A DNA stretch of 54,004 bases, taken from Acephala macrosclerotiorum (taxonomy: Eukaryota; Ascomycota; Leotiomycetes; Helotiales; Mollisiaceae). The notes beneath the pieces were generated by a model. It made no database searches. It was not told the origin of the DNA and saw only the letters and a program-made list of their open reading frames with translations. The DNA is taken from assembly GCA_014904845.1 (NCBI GenBank), contig MU119534.1, positions 1 through 54,004 of the forward strand. Direction: 5' to 3'. This document shows, piece after piece, positions 1-14,059 of this stretch. A program made the position numbers and the translations under genes. Each line of letters opens with the position of its first letter. Position 1 is the first letter of the stretch.

Positions 1-1789
1 TTTTTTTTATATTTTTTTTTATATATTTTTTTATTTTTTATATTTTATATTAAAAATTAATATTAATTAAATATTTAAAATCGATTACGCGTTATAAAAA
101 ATATTTTAAAACTTATTATATCGAAAATTAAATTATTATTAAATGTAAATTAACGTAATTTTTTATTTTATTTTTTTGATTTTATTTTCTCTCGATAATT
201 ACGTATTATTTAATCGACGTATATTCGAGTAATTCGAATCGTAGAATAACGATTATAATTTATTTTAAACGTTTTAAATAAAACTCGAAAACGATTTAAA
301 TAAAATATTTTATTATTTATAAAATTCGATTTTATCGAGAAAATTTATTAATACGTAATATAATCGTATATTCGATTCGTAAAATTTTTTTTATTAATAC
401 TTTGATTTTTATATATTAAATAATTAATTAATTCGATTTTTAATAGCAATTTTAATTCTAATTAAACGAATATATTTTCGAGAAAATTATTATTAATTAT
501 TAATTTTTAATAAATAATTAATAAAATAAAAACAATTATAAATTTCACGAATTAAAAAAAATAATAATTCGTAGAATAAATATTATAATTATACTTTGCT
601 TCGATTCGTTATTAATTCGTATTAAATACGCGATTAAATTAATAATAAATAGTCTCAAATTTTAATAAATATTCGTAAAATAATTCGCGATTTTTTTTTA
701 TCGAATATATAAAATATAAACGAAATAAATCGACAAATTTTTTAGTTTAATAAAATTATTAATTATATTATATTTTTTTTAAACTAATTAAAAATATAAT
801 ATAAAAATAAATTTTGCGTTCGTATTAATATTTTATAATTAAAATAAAAAAAATAAACGAGCGATATTTTTATTATATATTTTAATTTTTTTTTGAAATT
901 TATTAATATTTAAAAATAATTTTTTTTTTTAAGAACTAGAAAATAATATAATTTAATTTTTAATTATATAATCGTTTTAATTTTAATAATAATTGTTTTT
1001 ATAATAAAAAAGTAATATTAATTAAATAATAATAAAAAATTACGTTTTAAATTCGATATTAAAAATAGTAAATTTTATTATTTTTATATTTATAATATTC
1101 TAATATTATTTAGTACTTTTTTATAAAATTAAAAACAATTAAAAAATTATATTTACGTGAAAACAATTTAATACTCGTTTATTTATAACGAAGAAAATTA
1201 AAATAATAATTTTTATAATTAATATTATTATTAATTTCGAGATTATTAAAAATTTATATAAAAAAACGATATTAAATTTAAAAAAAGATTTAAATTTTAA
1301 CGAGATATATTCGATTGTTTTTAATAAATATAAAATTAACGATTTTTATTTAATTCAAAAAACGACGAGATTTAATAATAAAAAAAAATACAATATATAA
1401 TTTGTTTTTAATTATAATTATTCGATATTATTAATCGAATTTAATTATTTAAAAATAATATAAAAATAAAAATAAAAAAAATATAATTACTAAAAATAAT
1501 AAATATTTTTTATTTGTTTTAAAAATAAAATTTTGATTAATTAATTCTAAAAAATAATTAATTTAAAAATAATATTAATACGAATAAAATTTTTTTATAT
1601 AATTACTATAACGGCGAATTCGTATTTAAAAATAAATTTAATTAATTTATTTTAATACTTATTAAATAATATAATTTTATCGAATAATACTCGTTTATCG
1701 AATTAATATCGCTTATTAAACGAGTCGCGTTTATTTAATTAATTCAAAAAAAAAAAACCGATATTTAAAATATTTAATTCGATAAATTA
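1..1789. other. Degraded AT-rich sequence, no intact gene
   Basis: No intact reading frame is visible. On the - strand, roughly 700 down to 150, one frame reads through with stops mostly of the TAA/TAG type expected from mutated Gln/Trp codons. This suggests an old coding region, probably a transposon, but I recognise no family motif. It could equally be chance in such biased sequence. No terminal repeats were found for it. Confidence 0.4.
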
Positions 1790-2360
1790 TATTTTAACGT
1801 ATTATAAATAAAAACTGAAACTATTATATATAGTCTATTTAATCGAACGCGTTAACGCGTTTTTATTTTTAGTTTTTTTTTTTTAAATTTTAATATCTCA
1901 TTAATTAATAGTCTTTTTTTTTGTAATTCAAAATAAAAACATTTATAATATTCAGTTTTTTTTTTAAAAAAAAACAAAAAGGAATAATCTATTTTTACTC
2001 GCGTAATTATTCGCGATTTATAAAAATAAAAAAAAATTTTAACAAAAAATTCAAAAAAAGACTTTTATGTTTAAAAGATTAATAAAATACATTCTCAAAT
2101 AAAAATACAATCGTCGAATACAAAGAAAAAAACGCTCGAAGCTATATATTATATTTATAAAGAATATTCGTCGATATATTCGCACAATCGCAAAAAATTA
2201 ATTTTTTCGTAAAATGATTTTCATTAGTTTTAAAACTCTATTATACTTTTTAATTTCTATTTGAACTATTTGTCGAGAATTGCGTCGCGCAAACTATTAT
2301 TACTACATTGTATACTTTCGATTTTATATATTACGGCAATAAACTAAAAAAAAATTAGCG
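1790..2360. other. Less-mutated island, possible relict coding segment
   Basis: This stretch keeps many more C and G residues outside CpG than its surroundings (for example CTCAAAT, CACAATCGCAAAA and GTCGCGCAAAC between 2090 and 2300). On the + strand from about 2067 one frame encodes a basic, Arg/Lys/Tyr-rich peptide of roughly 100 residues interrupted by a few TAA/TGA codons. I do not recognise the protein. It may be a fragment of a younger mobile element or of single-copy DNA that was not a RIP target. No terminal repeats or target duplication were identified. Confidence 0.4.
1846..1861. repeat. 16-bp perfect palindrome AACGCGTTAACGCGTT
   Basis: Perfect dyad of 16 bp, itself built from two AACGCGTT half palindromes. 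It contains four CpG dinucleotides in a region where C and G are rare. It could be a protein-binding site or a by-product of strong CpG retention. No function is supported. Confidence 0.5.
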
Positions 2361-3876
2361 TTTATTAAAAAATATAAATAATAGAGAATATTAAATTATA
2401 TTACTTATAAAAATAATAATAAATAAAAAAAAAATTAATAAAAAATTATATAATCAAATAAAATTATATTTAAAATTAAAAAAAATAATAAAATCTAAAT
2501 AATACGAAAAATAAATAAGAAAAAGTATTTTAATTGTATATAATCTATTTATTAATTAAAAAGAATTATAATAATAATTTGAGAAATTATTAATTAAAAT
2601 TATAAATCAAAATTAGTATTTATAGAAAAGTTTTTAGATTGTAAAAGTATTTATTTTAAAGTATATTTCTAATAAATTCTTTAATTTATAATTTTTTCTT
2701 TATTTAATACTTTAAATTCGAAATATATTTTGATAGAAAACGATTTAAAAATATATAAAAAAAAAATTAAATTTTCTAGATTACAATATAGAATTCGCGA
2801 GTTTAATTAGTTTTTTTATTTACTTGATTTGAATTTAATTAAAAAAATCTAACGATAAATAAAAAAAAATTAAAAAAATTATTTTATATATCGAAAAATA
2901 AAAAAAATTTATACAAAAAATTATAAAAATTTACATGATTTCAAGTATTATATAAAACAATTAATTTATAAAATTAAAAATATTATTATAGTACGAGATT
3001 TAATTATTATTTATTAATATATAATTTTAATTTTAAAATAAAAAATTAAATAATAAATTAATTATAAAATTTAAAATTAAAAAAATTAATTTTATAATTC
3101 TCGATTAAATAAATTATATATAATAATTTCAATTCTTATAATAAAATTAATATTAATTTTAAACGTTTATTTTTAATTCGAAGAAAAAAAAAATACGTAA
3201 ATTTAATTTATATTAGATTTTATAATCGATTAATTAATATAAAGTATAATTATAAAATAAAATATTACGAAAAAATTTAAATTAAAAATTGATATTTATT
3301 TTAAAAATAATAAAAATAAAGTATTTTATTTCACTTTTTTATAGAATTGCAATTGAGAATTTTTCGTTAAAAAAATCCAAAAAATTTTTAATAAGATTTT
3401 TTTTTTAAATTAATTTTAATATTTAAAATAAATATAAAAAAAATTATAACAAATACGTAATATATAATTTAAAATTTTTTAAAAATATAATTAATTTAAT
3501 AATCAATTTTAAATAAACGTAAATTTAAATATATAATAATAATAATTAATTTGATTATAATAATTAATAATTAAAAAATAAATCAATTTTTATAATATTA
3601 AATAAATTTCAATTAAAAAATTAATTTTTATAAAACAATTAAATAAAATCGAAAACGATTTGAATTATAATTATAAAAAAGTTTATATTTAAAAAAAATA
3701 TAATAAAAAGTATTTATAATAAAAAAAATCGTTTTAATTATCGAATATTTTAATTTTATATTAAATTGTACAATATTATTTAAAAATTAATATAATTACT
3801 ATTTATTGAAATTATTATTTTATAAATTATAATATTTTTTAATTTAAAAATATTAAAAACGAATTAATCGATTATA

Positions 3877-3966
3877 TTTTCACTAGTATATATATTTTCA
3901 CTAGCGCATATATTTTTACTAGCGCATAAATTTTTATCAGCGTATAAATCTTTACTAGCGCATATA
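3877..3966 (+). repeat. Five tandem copies of an 18-bp unit
   Basis: Five consecutive 18-bp units at 3877, 3895, 3913, 3931 and 3949, consensus TTTTTACTAGCGCATATA, with no indels between units. Units differ at a few positions, mostly C/T or A/T. The array keeps CpA steps (GCGCAT) that are otherwise almost absent nearby. Because the unit length is a multiple of three it could encode a hexapeptide repeat (about FSLAHI), but no open frame continues on either side. It is best described as a minisatellite. Confidence 0.85.
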
Positions 3967-6698
3967 AAGTATATTAAAATATATATATTATTAACGAAAA
4001 AAATTAAATTTTATTTTTTAAATTTATTATTATTATTAATAATTGTTTTAAATTCAAATATTAAAAATTTAAATATATAATTATTATATTGTACGCGTTA
4101 TTAATAGATCGTTAATATTATTAGTAATCGATTAATTAAAAAATATTTTTATTAATATTAATTAAATCGAATTAATTATCGTTATATGAATTATATAATC
4201 GTATTAATATTAATATTTTATTTTTTAAAATCTCGATATTTTTTTATTATTATTAATATTTAATATTATTGTTTTTTTTTTATTAAAATTTATAATTTAA
4301 AAAATATATATTTTAAATATATTTTTTTTTATAATCGTAAAAAAATTTTATTTTTATTTTTATTTTTTTAATTTTTATAATTTTTATAAATTTTATATTT
4401 TAAATATATATATTAATTTATATTTATTTATATTAATCGTTTTATATTCGAATTTTAAAATTGTATTTTATTTTATTTTTCGATTTTATTCGATAAAATA
4501 TTTATAATTTCAAAAAAAATTTTAAAAAACGTTATATATAAAATTTTACGAAAAAATATAATAATAATAATTTTAATAATAAATTTTTATATTAAAAAAA
4601 AAAATTTTTAATATTATAAATATTATCGAAAAAAAAATTTTTTAAAAAAAAAATTAAAATATATTATATATTAAATAAAAATATAAAATAAAATAAAATT
4701 TAAAAATTTAAAAATTTAAAAAAAAATTATTATATAATTATATAATTTTATATTTTTCGATTTTAAATATATTACGATTTTAAAAATTAATTAAAATATA
4801 ATATATTTTTTTTTATTTTTTTATTTTTTAAATTTTTTTTTTATATAAAATTAAAATAATTTTATATATATATAATTAATATAAAATAAAAAAAAAAATT
4901 TATTTATAAAAAATAATAATTTATTTAAAAAAAAAATTTAAATAATAAATTTTTTTTCGTAAAATAAAATTATTTATTATATTAAAAAAAATTATATATT
5001 TTTTATTTTTTATTTTTTATTTTATTTTATAAACTTCGTAAAATCGTTTTATTTTTATTTAAATTTTTTAAATTTTTATTAAAATAAAATTAAAAATAAA
5101 ATTATTATATAATTTATATAATTTTTTATTTTTTAAATTTAAATATATTATTACGTTAAAAAAATAATAATATACGTATATAATTATTTTTAAAATTTAA
5201 AATATTATAATTATTTTTAATATAATTATAAAATATTTATTTAAAAAATAAACGAATATTAAAATTATAAATAAAATAAATTTTATTTAATTTAAATACG
5301 ATTTTAAAATTTTAAAATAATTATTAAATTTTTTAAAATTAATTTATTTTATGATAAATAATATTAAAAAACTATTTTTTATATTATTTAAAGCGAGAAA
5401 AATTTTAATTTTAAAAAAATATAATAAAACGTATATTTTATATACGAAAAAAAATTATATATAATAAATTTGATATTATATTTATTTTTTTAAAATTAAA
5501 AATAATTTTATTTAATATTAAATTTCAAAATTTATATATTATAATAATATAAATTAAAATAATAAAAAAATTAATACGAGAAATAATTTATTTTTAAACG
5601 AAAAAAAATTTATAAATAACGAAAAAAAATAAAAATTAATAATCGATTTTTAAATTAATTTTTTTAATTTTTTTTTAAAATTCAAATTATTATAATTATT
5701 AATTTTAATTAAAATAATATATAATATATTTTATTTTAATATTTATTTTTTTAATTAAATTATTTTTTTTATTATTTTTATCGAATTATTAATAATTTTA
5801 TATTTAATTTAAAATTTTAAAATTAATTATAATTTTTATATTTTATTTTTTTATTCGTATTAAAAAATCGTAAAATATTTTAAAAAATATTTTATATATT
5901 GTTTAAAAATTTAAATTTAATACGTTATTTTAATAATTAAAAACTTTTTTAAAAAAAAAAATCTTTTATAATTCGATTAACGTTTTTTTAAATTATAAAA
6001 AATTTATTATATATAAAAATATTAATATTATTAAAAAATTTTTATAATGTTTTAAAAAAAATTAATAAAATCGATAATTAATAATTTTTAATATTTAAAT
6101 AAAAATTATAAATTTTTATTAATAATAAAATATTTTTTATAAACAAATTAATTTTATAATTTTATAAATTTATTAAAATTTAATAATTTATATAAATTAA
6201 TATTATTAAATAAATATATTAAAATTTTAAATAATAAATAAAAAATTTAATTTTTAAAATTATAAATAATAATTTTAATTAAAATAATTCGAAAAATTAA
6301 ATTTAATTTTTAATATTACGTAATAATTTTTATAATACGAATATATATTTATAAAAATATATACGTTTTTTTAATTTCGATTATATTATCGAAATTAATT
6401 CGAAAAAATCGAATTAAATTATAACGATATAAATTGTACGTTTTAATAATATATTTAATTATTAAATCGTAAAAATAACGTTAATTTTTATTTAAAGTTT
6501 TTATATCGTTTAATATTAATAATTCGAATTTTATATAATATTTAAAGTTTTTTTTAATATTTTTTTAAAATTTGAAATTAATATTATATTTATTAATATA
6601 AATATTTTAATTTTATTTTCGATTTATTTTTTTATTATTTAAATATTTTTATTATTATAATTAATATATTAAAAATTATTTATTTCAAATATAATAAA
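3967..6698. other. Degraded AT-rich sequence, nothing identifiable
   Basis: Long runs of A/T with scattered CpG. No open frame, terminal repeat or recognisable motif was found on either strand. Confidence 0.5.
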
Positions 6699-6703
6699 AT
6701 AAT

Positions 6704-6897
6704 TATCAAAATATATACACGTATTTATTACGTGTTTTAATTAAAAAAAAACTAGTATAAAATTTGAAAATATATTAATATTTTTAATTTTAAATTTAAT
6801 TTTTTAAATAATTAATAATTTTTATATTCAATATATAAAAACTATAATAATTAAACGTAATATATTAATATACTCGAGTATTTTAATATTATTAATA
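6704..6897 (+). repeat. 5' LTR of copia-1 (194 bp)
   Basis: Same length as the LTR at 13861-14054 and alignable along its whole length. The differences are nearly all C/T or G/A (for example TATCAAAA here against TATCGAGA in the 3' copy). It begins TATC, probably once TGTC, and ends AATA. Preceded by the target duplication ATAAT at 6699-6703. Confidence 0.85.
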
Positions 6898-6915
6898 TTG
6901 ATTAGTATTTAATTT
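6898..6915 (+). other. Probable primer binding site of copia-1
   Basis: The bases directly after the 5' LTR read TTGATTAGTA. The same position in the second copia element (copia-2, just inside 26035 on the - strand) reads TTAATTAGTA. Sharing of the sequence next to the LTR by two elements with unrelated LTRs suggests a common primer-binding site. The complementary tRNA was not identified. Confidence 0.4.
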
Positions 6916-7999
6916 TATTAATTAAATATAAAATAATAAAATTTAAATTAAAAAAAAACTTTTACGTAAAAAAAAAATTTTTTTTTAGAATTTAAAAATA
7001 TTTATTTAATTTTTTCTCGATATTTGAAAAATTTTACGAAAAAATATTAAAAGAATTCTATATAAAGAAATGCAATTTTTTCAATATTTAAAAGTTTTAT
7101 ATTTTATATTTTTTTCGATATTTAAAAATTTTTATATATAATATTAAAAATTTAAAAAAATAATTATCGAAATTTTAATTACGCTTTTTTTAATCTACGT
7201 TTATTACGTATAATAAAAAAATCAATTACGAAAATTTTTTTTTTTTTTAAATCGACAATTAAAATAATAAAAAGTATTATATATTATATTTTTTTTTAAA
7301 AATAACGAATTTTTACGTTATTTGAAACGTATTTAAACTACGATTAATTTAAATTTTTATTTATATTTTATATATAAACAAATAAATTTATATTAAAATA
7401 AATAAATTTATTGAATATAAATCGATATTTTAAAATAATAAAAATTAATATTTAAAATAAAAATAAAATTTTTTCGAAAAATAATTTATTTTTTTCGAAT
7501 ATTTTTTTATTATTTTATAATAAATACGAAAAATTACAAATATTTATTTCAATTTTTTTTATTTTAAAAAAAATTAATTTAAATAAATATATAATAAAAA
7601 AAAGTTTTTTTTATTATAATAAAAACAAATACGAAAAATAAATCGATTTCAAGAAATTGAATTTAAATAAATTTATTATAAACGGATTTATTTTATATAA
7701 ACTCGAAATATTTAAAAAATTCGAATATAAAAAAATTATTTTATAAAATCTTTATATAAATAATTTTAAGAATTAAAAAATAATACATTTTAAAATAAAT
7801 AGCGTTTATATATTATATAAATAATTAAACGAATAAATTAAAACTTTTATTTAAAAACGATAATAATATATAATTTAATTAAATATAAAAATATAATAAT
7901 AAATAAATAAATAAACAAATTTAATTTTCGATTTAATTTAAAAAATTAATTATAATTAAATTCGATTATTTTAAATAAATTATAAAAATTATAATTTAA

Positions 8000-10900
8000 A
8001 TTAAATATACGATAAAAATTTAAATAAAAAATATTTATTATTCGATAATTAAATTTATAAAAATTTTAAAAAATATTAATTTGAAAAAACGAAAAAATAA
8101 TTTTAAAATTTTAAATATAAATTAAAAATTATAATAAAAAATATCTCGAAATAAAAACAAAATATACGTATTTTTAAAATCGTTATTTTAAAAATTTAAA
8201 AATATTATTAAAATATTTATTAAAATAAAAAATAAACGCAATATTATAATTTATTATAAAATAAATCGATTTAAAATAATAATATTTAAAAAAAATTATT
8301 TATTCGAAAAAAAATAATAAAAAAATAATATTATAAATAAATTTTCGAGTAAATATAATATTATTTATAATAAAAATAAAAAAATCTATTAAAATTAAAT
8401 TTTTTATAGTAATAAACTTTTTAATTTTTTAATATACGATAAAACAATTATAAATCTCGAAAAATCGATTACTCGTAATAAAAAATTTACAACGAATATT
8501 AATCGTACGATACAAAGAAAAAAAATTTAAAATCTCGAGTAAAAATAAAAAAACGAAATTTAAAAAATTAAATAATTAAAAAATTTAATAATTTGAAAAA
8601 ATTTATTTTAATAATAATAATAAATACAAAAAAACAATTTACGATTTTTTTAATAAAAAATTAAAATTATTTTAAATTTATTACAATAATATAAATATTA
8701 CGTCAAATATATATAAAAAAATGTTTTTAATTATATTAAAAAAATAAATATAAAGTTTTTATTTAAATAATATTTTTTATTATAATTTTTCGTTTAAAAA
8801 AATTATTAAATATATAAAAATTAAATTCGAGATTTTATATATTTTAATAATATATTAAAAAAAATAAAAAAAAAATTATTTTACGAGATATTATTAAAAA
8901 AAAGTTTTATAAAAAAATTAATCGAGAATTTCGAATTATTATTTAATAAATTATAATAAATTCGAGAAAAATAATCGAAAAAAAATCGTAAAAATAATAA
9001 TATAAAAAATTGTATTTTATAAATTTATAACGATATTAAAAAATATCGTATATATTTTATAAATTCTAAAAATACGTTAAAAGAAATTTAATATTAATTA
9101 TATTATATTATTTAATCAATTAAAAAAAACGAAATATAAAACAATTAAATTTTAATATTTATTTCGTCGATTATAAATATAATAAATATAAAATAAATAA
9201 AAATCGCGATAATAAACGCGATTAAAATAAATATAATTATAATTATAAAAATTAAAAATATAATAAATACAATTAAAATAATTATTCGAAAAAAAAAATA
9301 CTATATTTATAAAAAAATAAATTATTAATCTACGAAATACTTTTTTAAAAAAAAATAATAAATATACGAAAAATTTAACAACGAAATTTATTTTCGTTAT
9401 AAAAAATACGTTTTTATAATAAATTATTAAATTTTTTTAATTTATAAAAAAAAAATAAAAAAACTTAAAAACGAAAATAAAATAAATTTTTTTAACGTTT
9501 TTATTTTAAATATAAAGAAATTTAATTTCAAAAAATAAAATAAAAATAATAAAAAATTTACAAAAATTAGTTTTTTTATTATAAAATATATTAATATTGA
9601 GAAATTAATTATAAAATTAAATAATTAAAAAATATAATATTTATTAATTAAAAGTAATATATTTCGTTTAATTAAAAAAAATTTAAATTAAATTTTTTTT
9701 TTAATTTATAAATAAATATATTATAAAATTTTTTTAAAGCATTTTATTAAATATAAACGTAATCGCTATATTAATTACAAAATATAATCAATTTATAATT
9801 CTATAAAAAATCGATCTATAAATCAAATTTAATATTTCGAATTGCGAAAAAATATTTAATTCGAAATAAATAATATAAAAATCGAAAATACGATTAAAAT
9901 TTATATTTTTATTAAAAACGTTATTTTTTACGTCGTACTTTATAATATATTATTTTTATTATTTTTAAAAAATATAAATAAATTTAAAATTTAATTTAAT
10001 AATATAAAAAATCGTATAAAAAAACGTAATAATAATACGATCGTATCGATCGTACGCAAATAAAAATATTTATAAATTCTATTAATAAAACTAAAAAAAG
10101 TTTTTATTTAATATTATTTAATAAATATAAATTTATAATACGTATATAAAAAATTTAAATATTTATCGATACGACGATTCGTAAATATTTTTAATAGAAT
10201 TAAATATAAAAACTTTATATTTTAATAATTAAAACAAATTAATAAATTTTATTATTATTATTAAATAAACGCGAAATCGTTAAAACGATTTAAATTCTTT
10301 TTAATAAACGATTACGAGTTTAATTACTTCGTAATTATTAATATTATATATTTAAATTATAATACGATTTTACAATTTATAAATTTTACTATAAAATTTC
10401 AAAACGCACGATTTATTATAAAAATATTTACGCGATTTATATAGAATATAATCAAAAAATACTAAATTAATATATATTTAAAATCGTTAAAAGTTTTAAT
10501 TTATAACGCTAAAAAAATTTAAATAATAAATAAAAATTGTAATAATAAAAATAAAAAAAATTTCGATAAAAATATATAATTTTATTAAAAAAATTAAACG
10601 ATATTATATTTTATTACGACGAGTTTATACGATTATATCGAAAAAAATAATAAAATATATTACAAAAAAATAAATATTATAAATAGTAATAAAAACTTAT
10701 AACGATTTAATAAAATCGAACGAATTCGTATTAATTTTATTAGTATTTAAAATATATTTTAAAAATTTTAATATAAATATTTTTATATCGATAATAATAA
10801 AAAAAATAAACGCGATTCGTAAAATAATAAACGAATTTCATTGTATATAAATTAAACAATAAATTAATAACGCGTTAATAATAAAAAACGATTTTAATAT

Positions 10901-12910
10901 TTTAATAATTTTAAATTTACTAATTAATTTCAAAATTCGAATTTTTAAAAAATACAAAAAATAAAAAAAACTATATAAATTATTAGTAATTATAAACGAA
11001 AAATATATTATATAATTATTTTACGAATTAATAAATTTTAAATTAATTATAATTAAATTTTATTTTCGAAAATCGTAAATTAAAAAATCAATAAAAAAAC
11101 AATTTATAAAAACTATATAAAAAAACGAAAAAATAAATATAATATAAAAAATCAAAAATCAAAAAAACAATAATAACGATTATTTAATTTTAATTAAAAA
11201 TTAATTTAAACGTTATAAATAATTAAAAAATACGAAAAATAAATTTAAATTTACGATTTACTTTAAATAAAAATATTTTAATTTTACGAATATTAATAAC
11301 GATAATAATAATCTTACGAATAATAAAAACTTTAATTAATATTATATAAAAAAAAAATTACAATTAATATAATTTATATAACGAACAAAAAAAAACGAAT
11401 ATAAAACTCGTAATCAAATTATAAAAAAAAAAAATTTTTATTATATTTAAAATTTTTTTTAAAATTTTATAATAAAAAAAAAAATTACTTATAAAAAACG
11501 TTTTTAAATTTAAATTAATATATAAAATTAAAAATAAAACAATAAACAAATTATATGAAAAAAAGAAAATTGTAATTTAAATTTTTAATAACGAATTAAA
11601 AAAATTTATTTTTATAAAAAATTTTATTATTTAATAAATAAATTAAAAAACAATTTTAATTTTAATTTTAATTTTAATTTAAAATTACAATTTTATAATA
11701 TAATTATAAAACGTTATACAAATATATATATATAATTATAAATTTTAATTTAATAAATAATTTTTATTAATTTATTAAAAAAAATAATATATTTTTATTT
11801 TAAAAAAATAATTATAATTATAAAAAAATTATTATATAAACTCGTAAAAACGAATATTTATTAATTCGTTATATATTATAAATATTATATTTTCGAATTA
11901 AAAATAAAATTTTTAATATATAATTTTTATTTTTTAATTAAAAAAATTAAAAAAATATTTAAAATTATCGATATATAAATAAACGATATATTAAAATTAT
12001 TAATATTACAATTTGTAGATTTAAAAAAAAAAAACTAAAAAAAATTAAATTATAAATAAAAAATATTTAATATTTAATATTTACGAATTAATTAATATTT
12101 AACGATAAAATTATATAATTATAAAACGAAAATAAAATACGATTTAAATAAAAAAATAAAAATAAAAAAATCGAATTTATCGATTTAAAAACTACAAATT
12201 ATTTTAATTAATATTATAAATAATAAATTCGCAAAACGTATATTATATTTATTTATTAATTAGAAACTATTTTTAATTTATTAATTATTATATAATATTA
12301 AATTTCAACGAAAAAAAACGTAATAATTTTAAATAAAAAATTAAAATAATAATAAAACAATTTATTACGCGATATTTATTATATTTTAATCGATTTAAAA
12401 ACAATTAAAATATTCGTATTTATAAACGATTTATATATTAATAATATCGATTTAAACTCGTAAATTAAATACGTAATTATAATCGTTAACGAAATTCGAA
12501 CAAAAAATAATTTTAAAATAAAAAATAATTTAATATATTAAAATTTTACAAAATGCAAAAAAATTATTAAAAGCGTTTTAACGTTTAAAATTTACGAAAT
12601 AATTAATAAAACAAATATAATAATTATAATAGTTTTTATTATTAATATAATTATAAAATAATTCGATTTATTTAATATTTTTATTATTATTTATACGAAT
12701 TCGTACTTTTTATACGATTATTTAATAAAATTAAAAACAATAAACGAAAAACATTTTATAATCGATATTATAATTTTAAAACAATCGTATAAACGTAAAA
12801 AATTATAAGAAATACAATAAATACATAAAAACAATAATTCGATAAACGTTATAACGAAATTCAATTTAAATAAAATTTTATAAACGTTTATTAATATAAA
12901 TAATTTTATA
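8000..12910 (+). pseudogene. Copia Gag-Pol polyprotein remnant (copia-1)
   Basis: The interior would have encoded the Gag-Pol polyprotein that copies the element through RNA and integrates it. Two stretches can be read. From about 10686, a frame gives a copia integrase C-terminal pattern, including YNDLIKS and LLVFKIYF followed by an IRK motif. From about 12554 another frame gives KCKK...KSVL, then a mutated RNase H motif TNSYFLYDYLIKL in which the catalytic-type Asp of T-D-S-K is now Asn (codon AAT at 12698), followed by IDIIILKQSYKR. The two frames differ (12692 and 10686 modulo 3), so at least one indel lies between them in addition to many stop codons. Gag, protease and reverse transcriptase are presumably within the same interval but are too mutated to place. 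The start given is arbitrary. Confidence 0.65.
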
Positions 12911-13860
12911 ATTAAAATAGAAAAATAAATAAAAAAAAATAAAATTTAAAATAAAAATAAAATTTTATTTTTTTAAATCGAGTAAATTAATTTATTTCGA
13001 ATTAAATTTTTAAAAATATAAAAATATAATTAATTATTATCGATTAATTACATAAATTGCAAATTAAAATATTTAATTATCGATTTTATAATTTTATTAT
13101 TAATCTTTTAATTTTATTAATAATAATATTAAATATAAATTTTTTATTATAATAAATTAATTTTAGAATTTTTTACGTTTTAATAAATTTCGATTTTATT
13201 AATTAAACTTTAAATCGATTAAAACGTTATATTATAAAAGTTTAATTATATTTAAAACGCGTTAAATTATTAAAATTCTCGACAATTATACGACGCGATT
13301 AATACTACGAATAAAAATTTATTAATTGTATAAAATACGATTTTTTAAAATATAATATAAATAAAAAAAAAATTTATAATTTAAATACGAAATAATTAAA
13401 TTATTAATTTAATTACTTTTTTAATTTCGATTATCGATCTATATATTAATTAATACTTTTTCGATTTTTCTACGAATATACGAACAATTAAAAATTGAAA
13501 CGACGTAATTTGTAATACTTTTTTTATTACGATTAAAATATACATATAAAAAAAAATATAAATATAATACGAAGTATTGAAATTGAAAAATACTTTTTAT
13601 TTTAAAGCGAGTTTTTTTTTCTTTAAAAATTACTCAATTAATATTATATAAAAAAATTATAATTATTATAAAAAGTTTATAATGTAATCGATATAATTAC
13701 GAGATTTTTTATTTTATTTTTTTTGAACGAGTAATTTTTTATAGTCGTTTTATAAATATTAAACTTTTAAATTACGAGATTATTTATTAAGTCTACGATT
13801 AAATAAAAAATTATACTAGAAAATAAATTAGATTTTTATTACAAAAATAGAAATTATTAA

Positions 13861-14054
13861 TATCGAGATATATATACGTATTTATTACGTGCTTTAATTA
13901 AAAAAAAACTAGCGTAAAACTTGAAAATATATTAATACTTTCAATTTTAAATTTAGTTCTTTAAACAATTAATAATTTTCATATTCAATACGTAAAAATT
14001 ACGACAATTAAACGTAATATATTAATATATTCAAATATTTTAATATTATTAATA
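13861..14054 (+). repeat. 3' LTR of copia-1 (194 bp)
   Basis: Pairs with 6704-6897. It retains more C and G than the 5' LTR (for example ACGTGCTTTAA and CTAGCGTAAAAC). It is followed by ATAAT at 14055-14059, identical to the 5' flank. No convincing polypurine tract is left just upstream; only a short A-rich run with AATAGAAA is visible. Confidence 0.85.
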
Positions 14055-14059
14055 ATAAT

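Larger units (their letters stand above)
6704..14054 (+). mobile_element. Ty1/copia LTR retrotransposon, complete but dead (copia-1)
   Basis: A 7351-bp element bounded by two 194-bp LTRs (6704-6897 and 13861-14054) and flanked by a perfect 5-bp target duplication ATAAT (6699-6703 and 14055-14059). LTR termini read TA...TA, as expected after mutation of the canonical TG...CA ends. The interior carries, in order on the + strand, a mutated copia integrase C-terminal region (about 10.69-11.1 kb) and a copia RNase H domain (about 12.54-12.9 kb). The order integrase before reverse transcriptase/RNase H is diagnostic of copia rather than gypsy. All coding frames are closed by many stops, so the copy cannot mobilise itself. 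Confidence 0.85.

Noticed and set aside
11364..11549. 61-codon open frame on the - strand inside copia-1
   Set aside because: Low-complexity Phe/Ile/Leu/Asn peptide, antisense to the copia polyprotein remnant. It is a by-product of AT-rich sequence.
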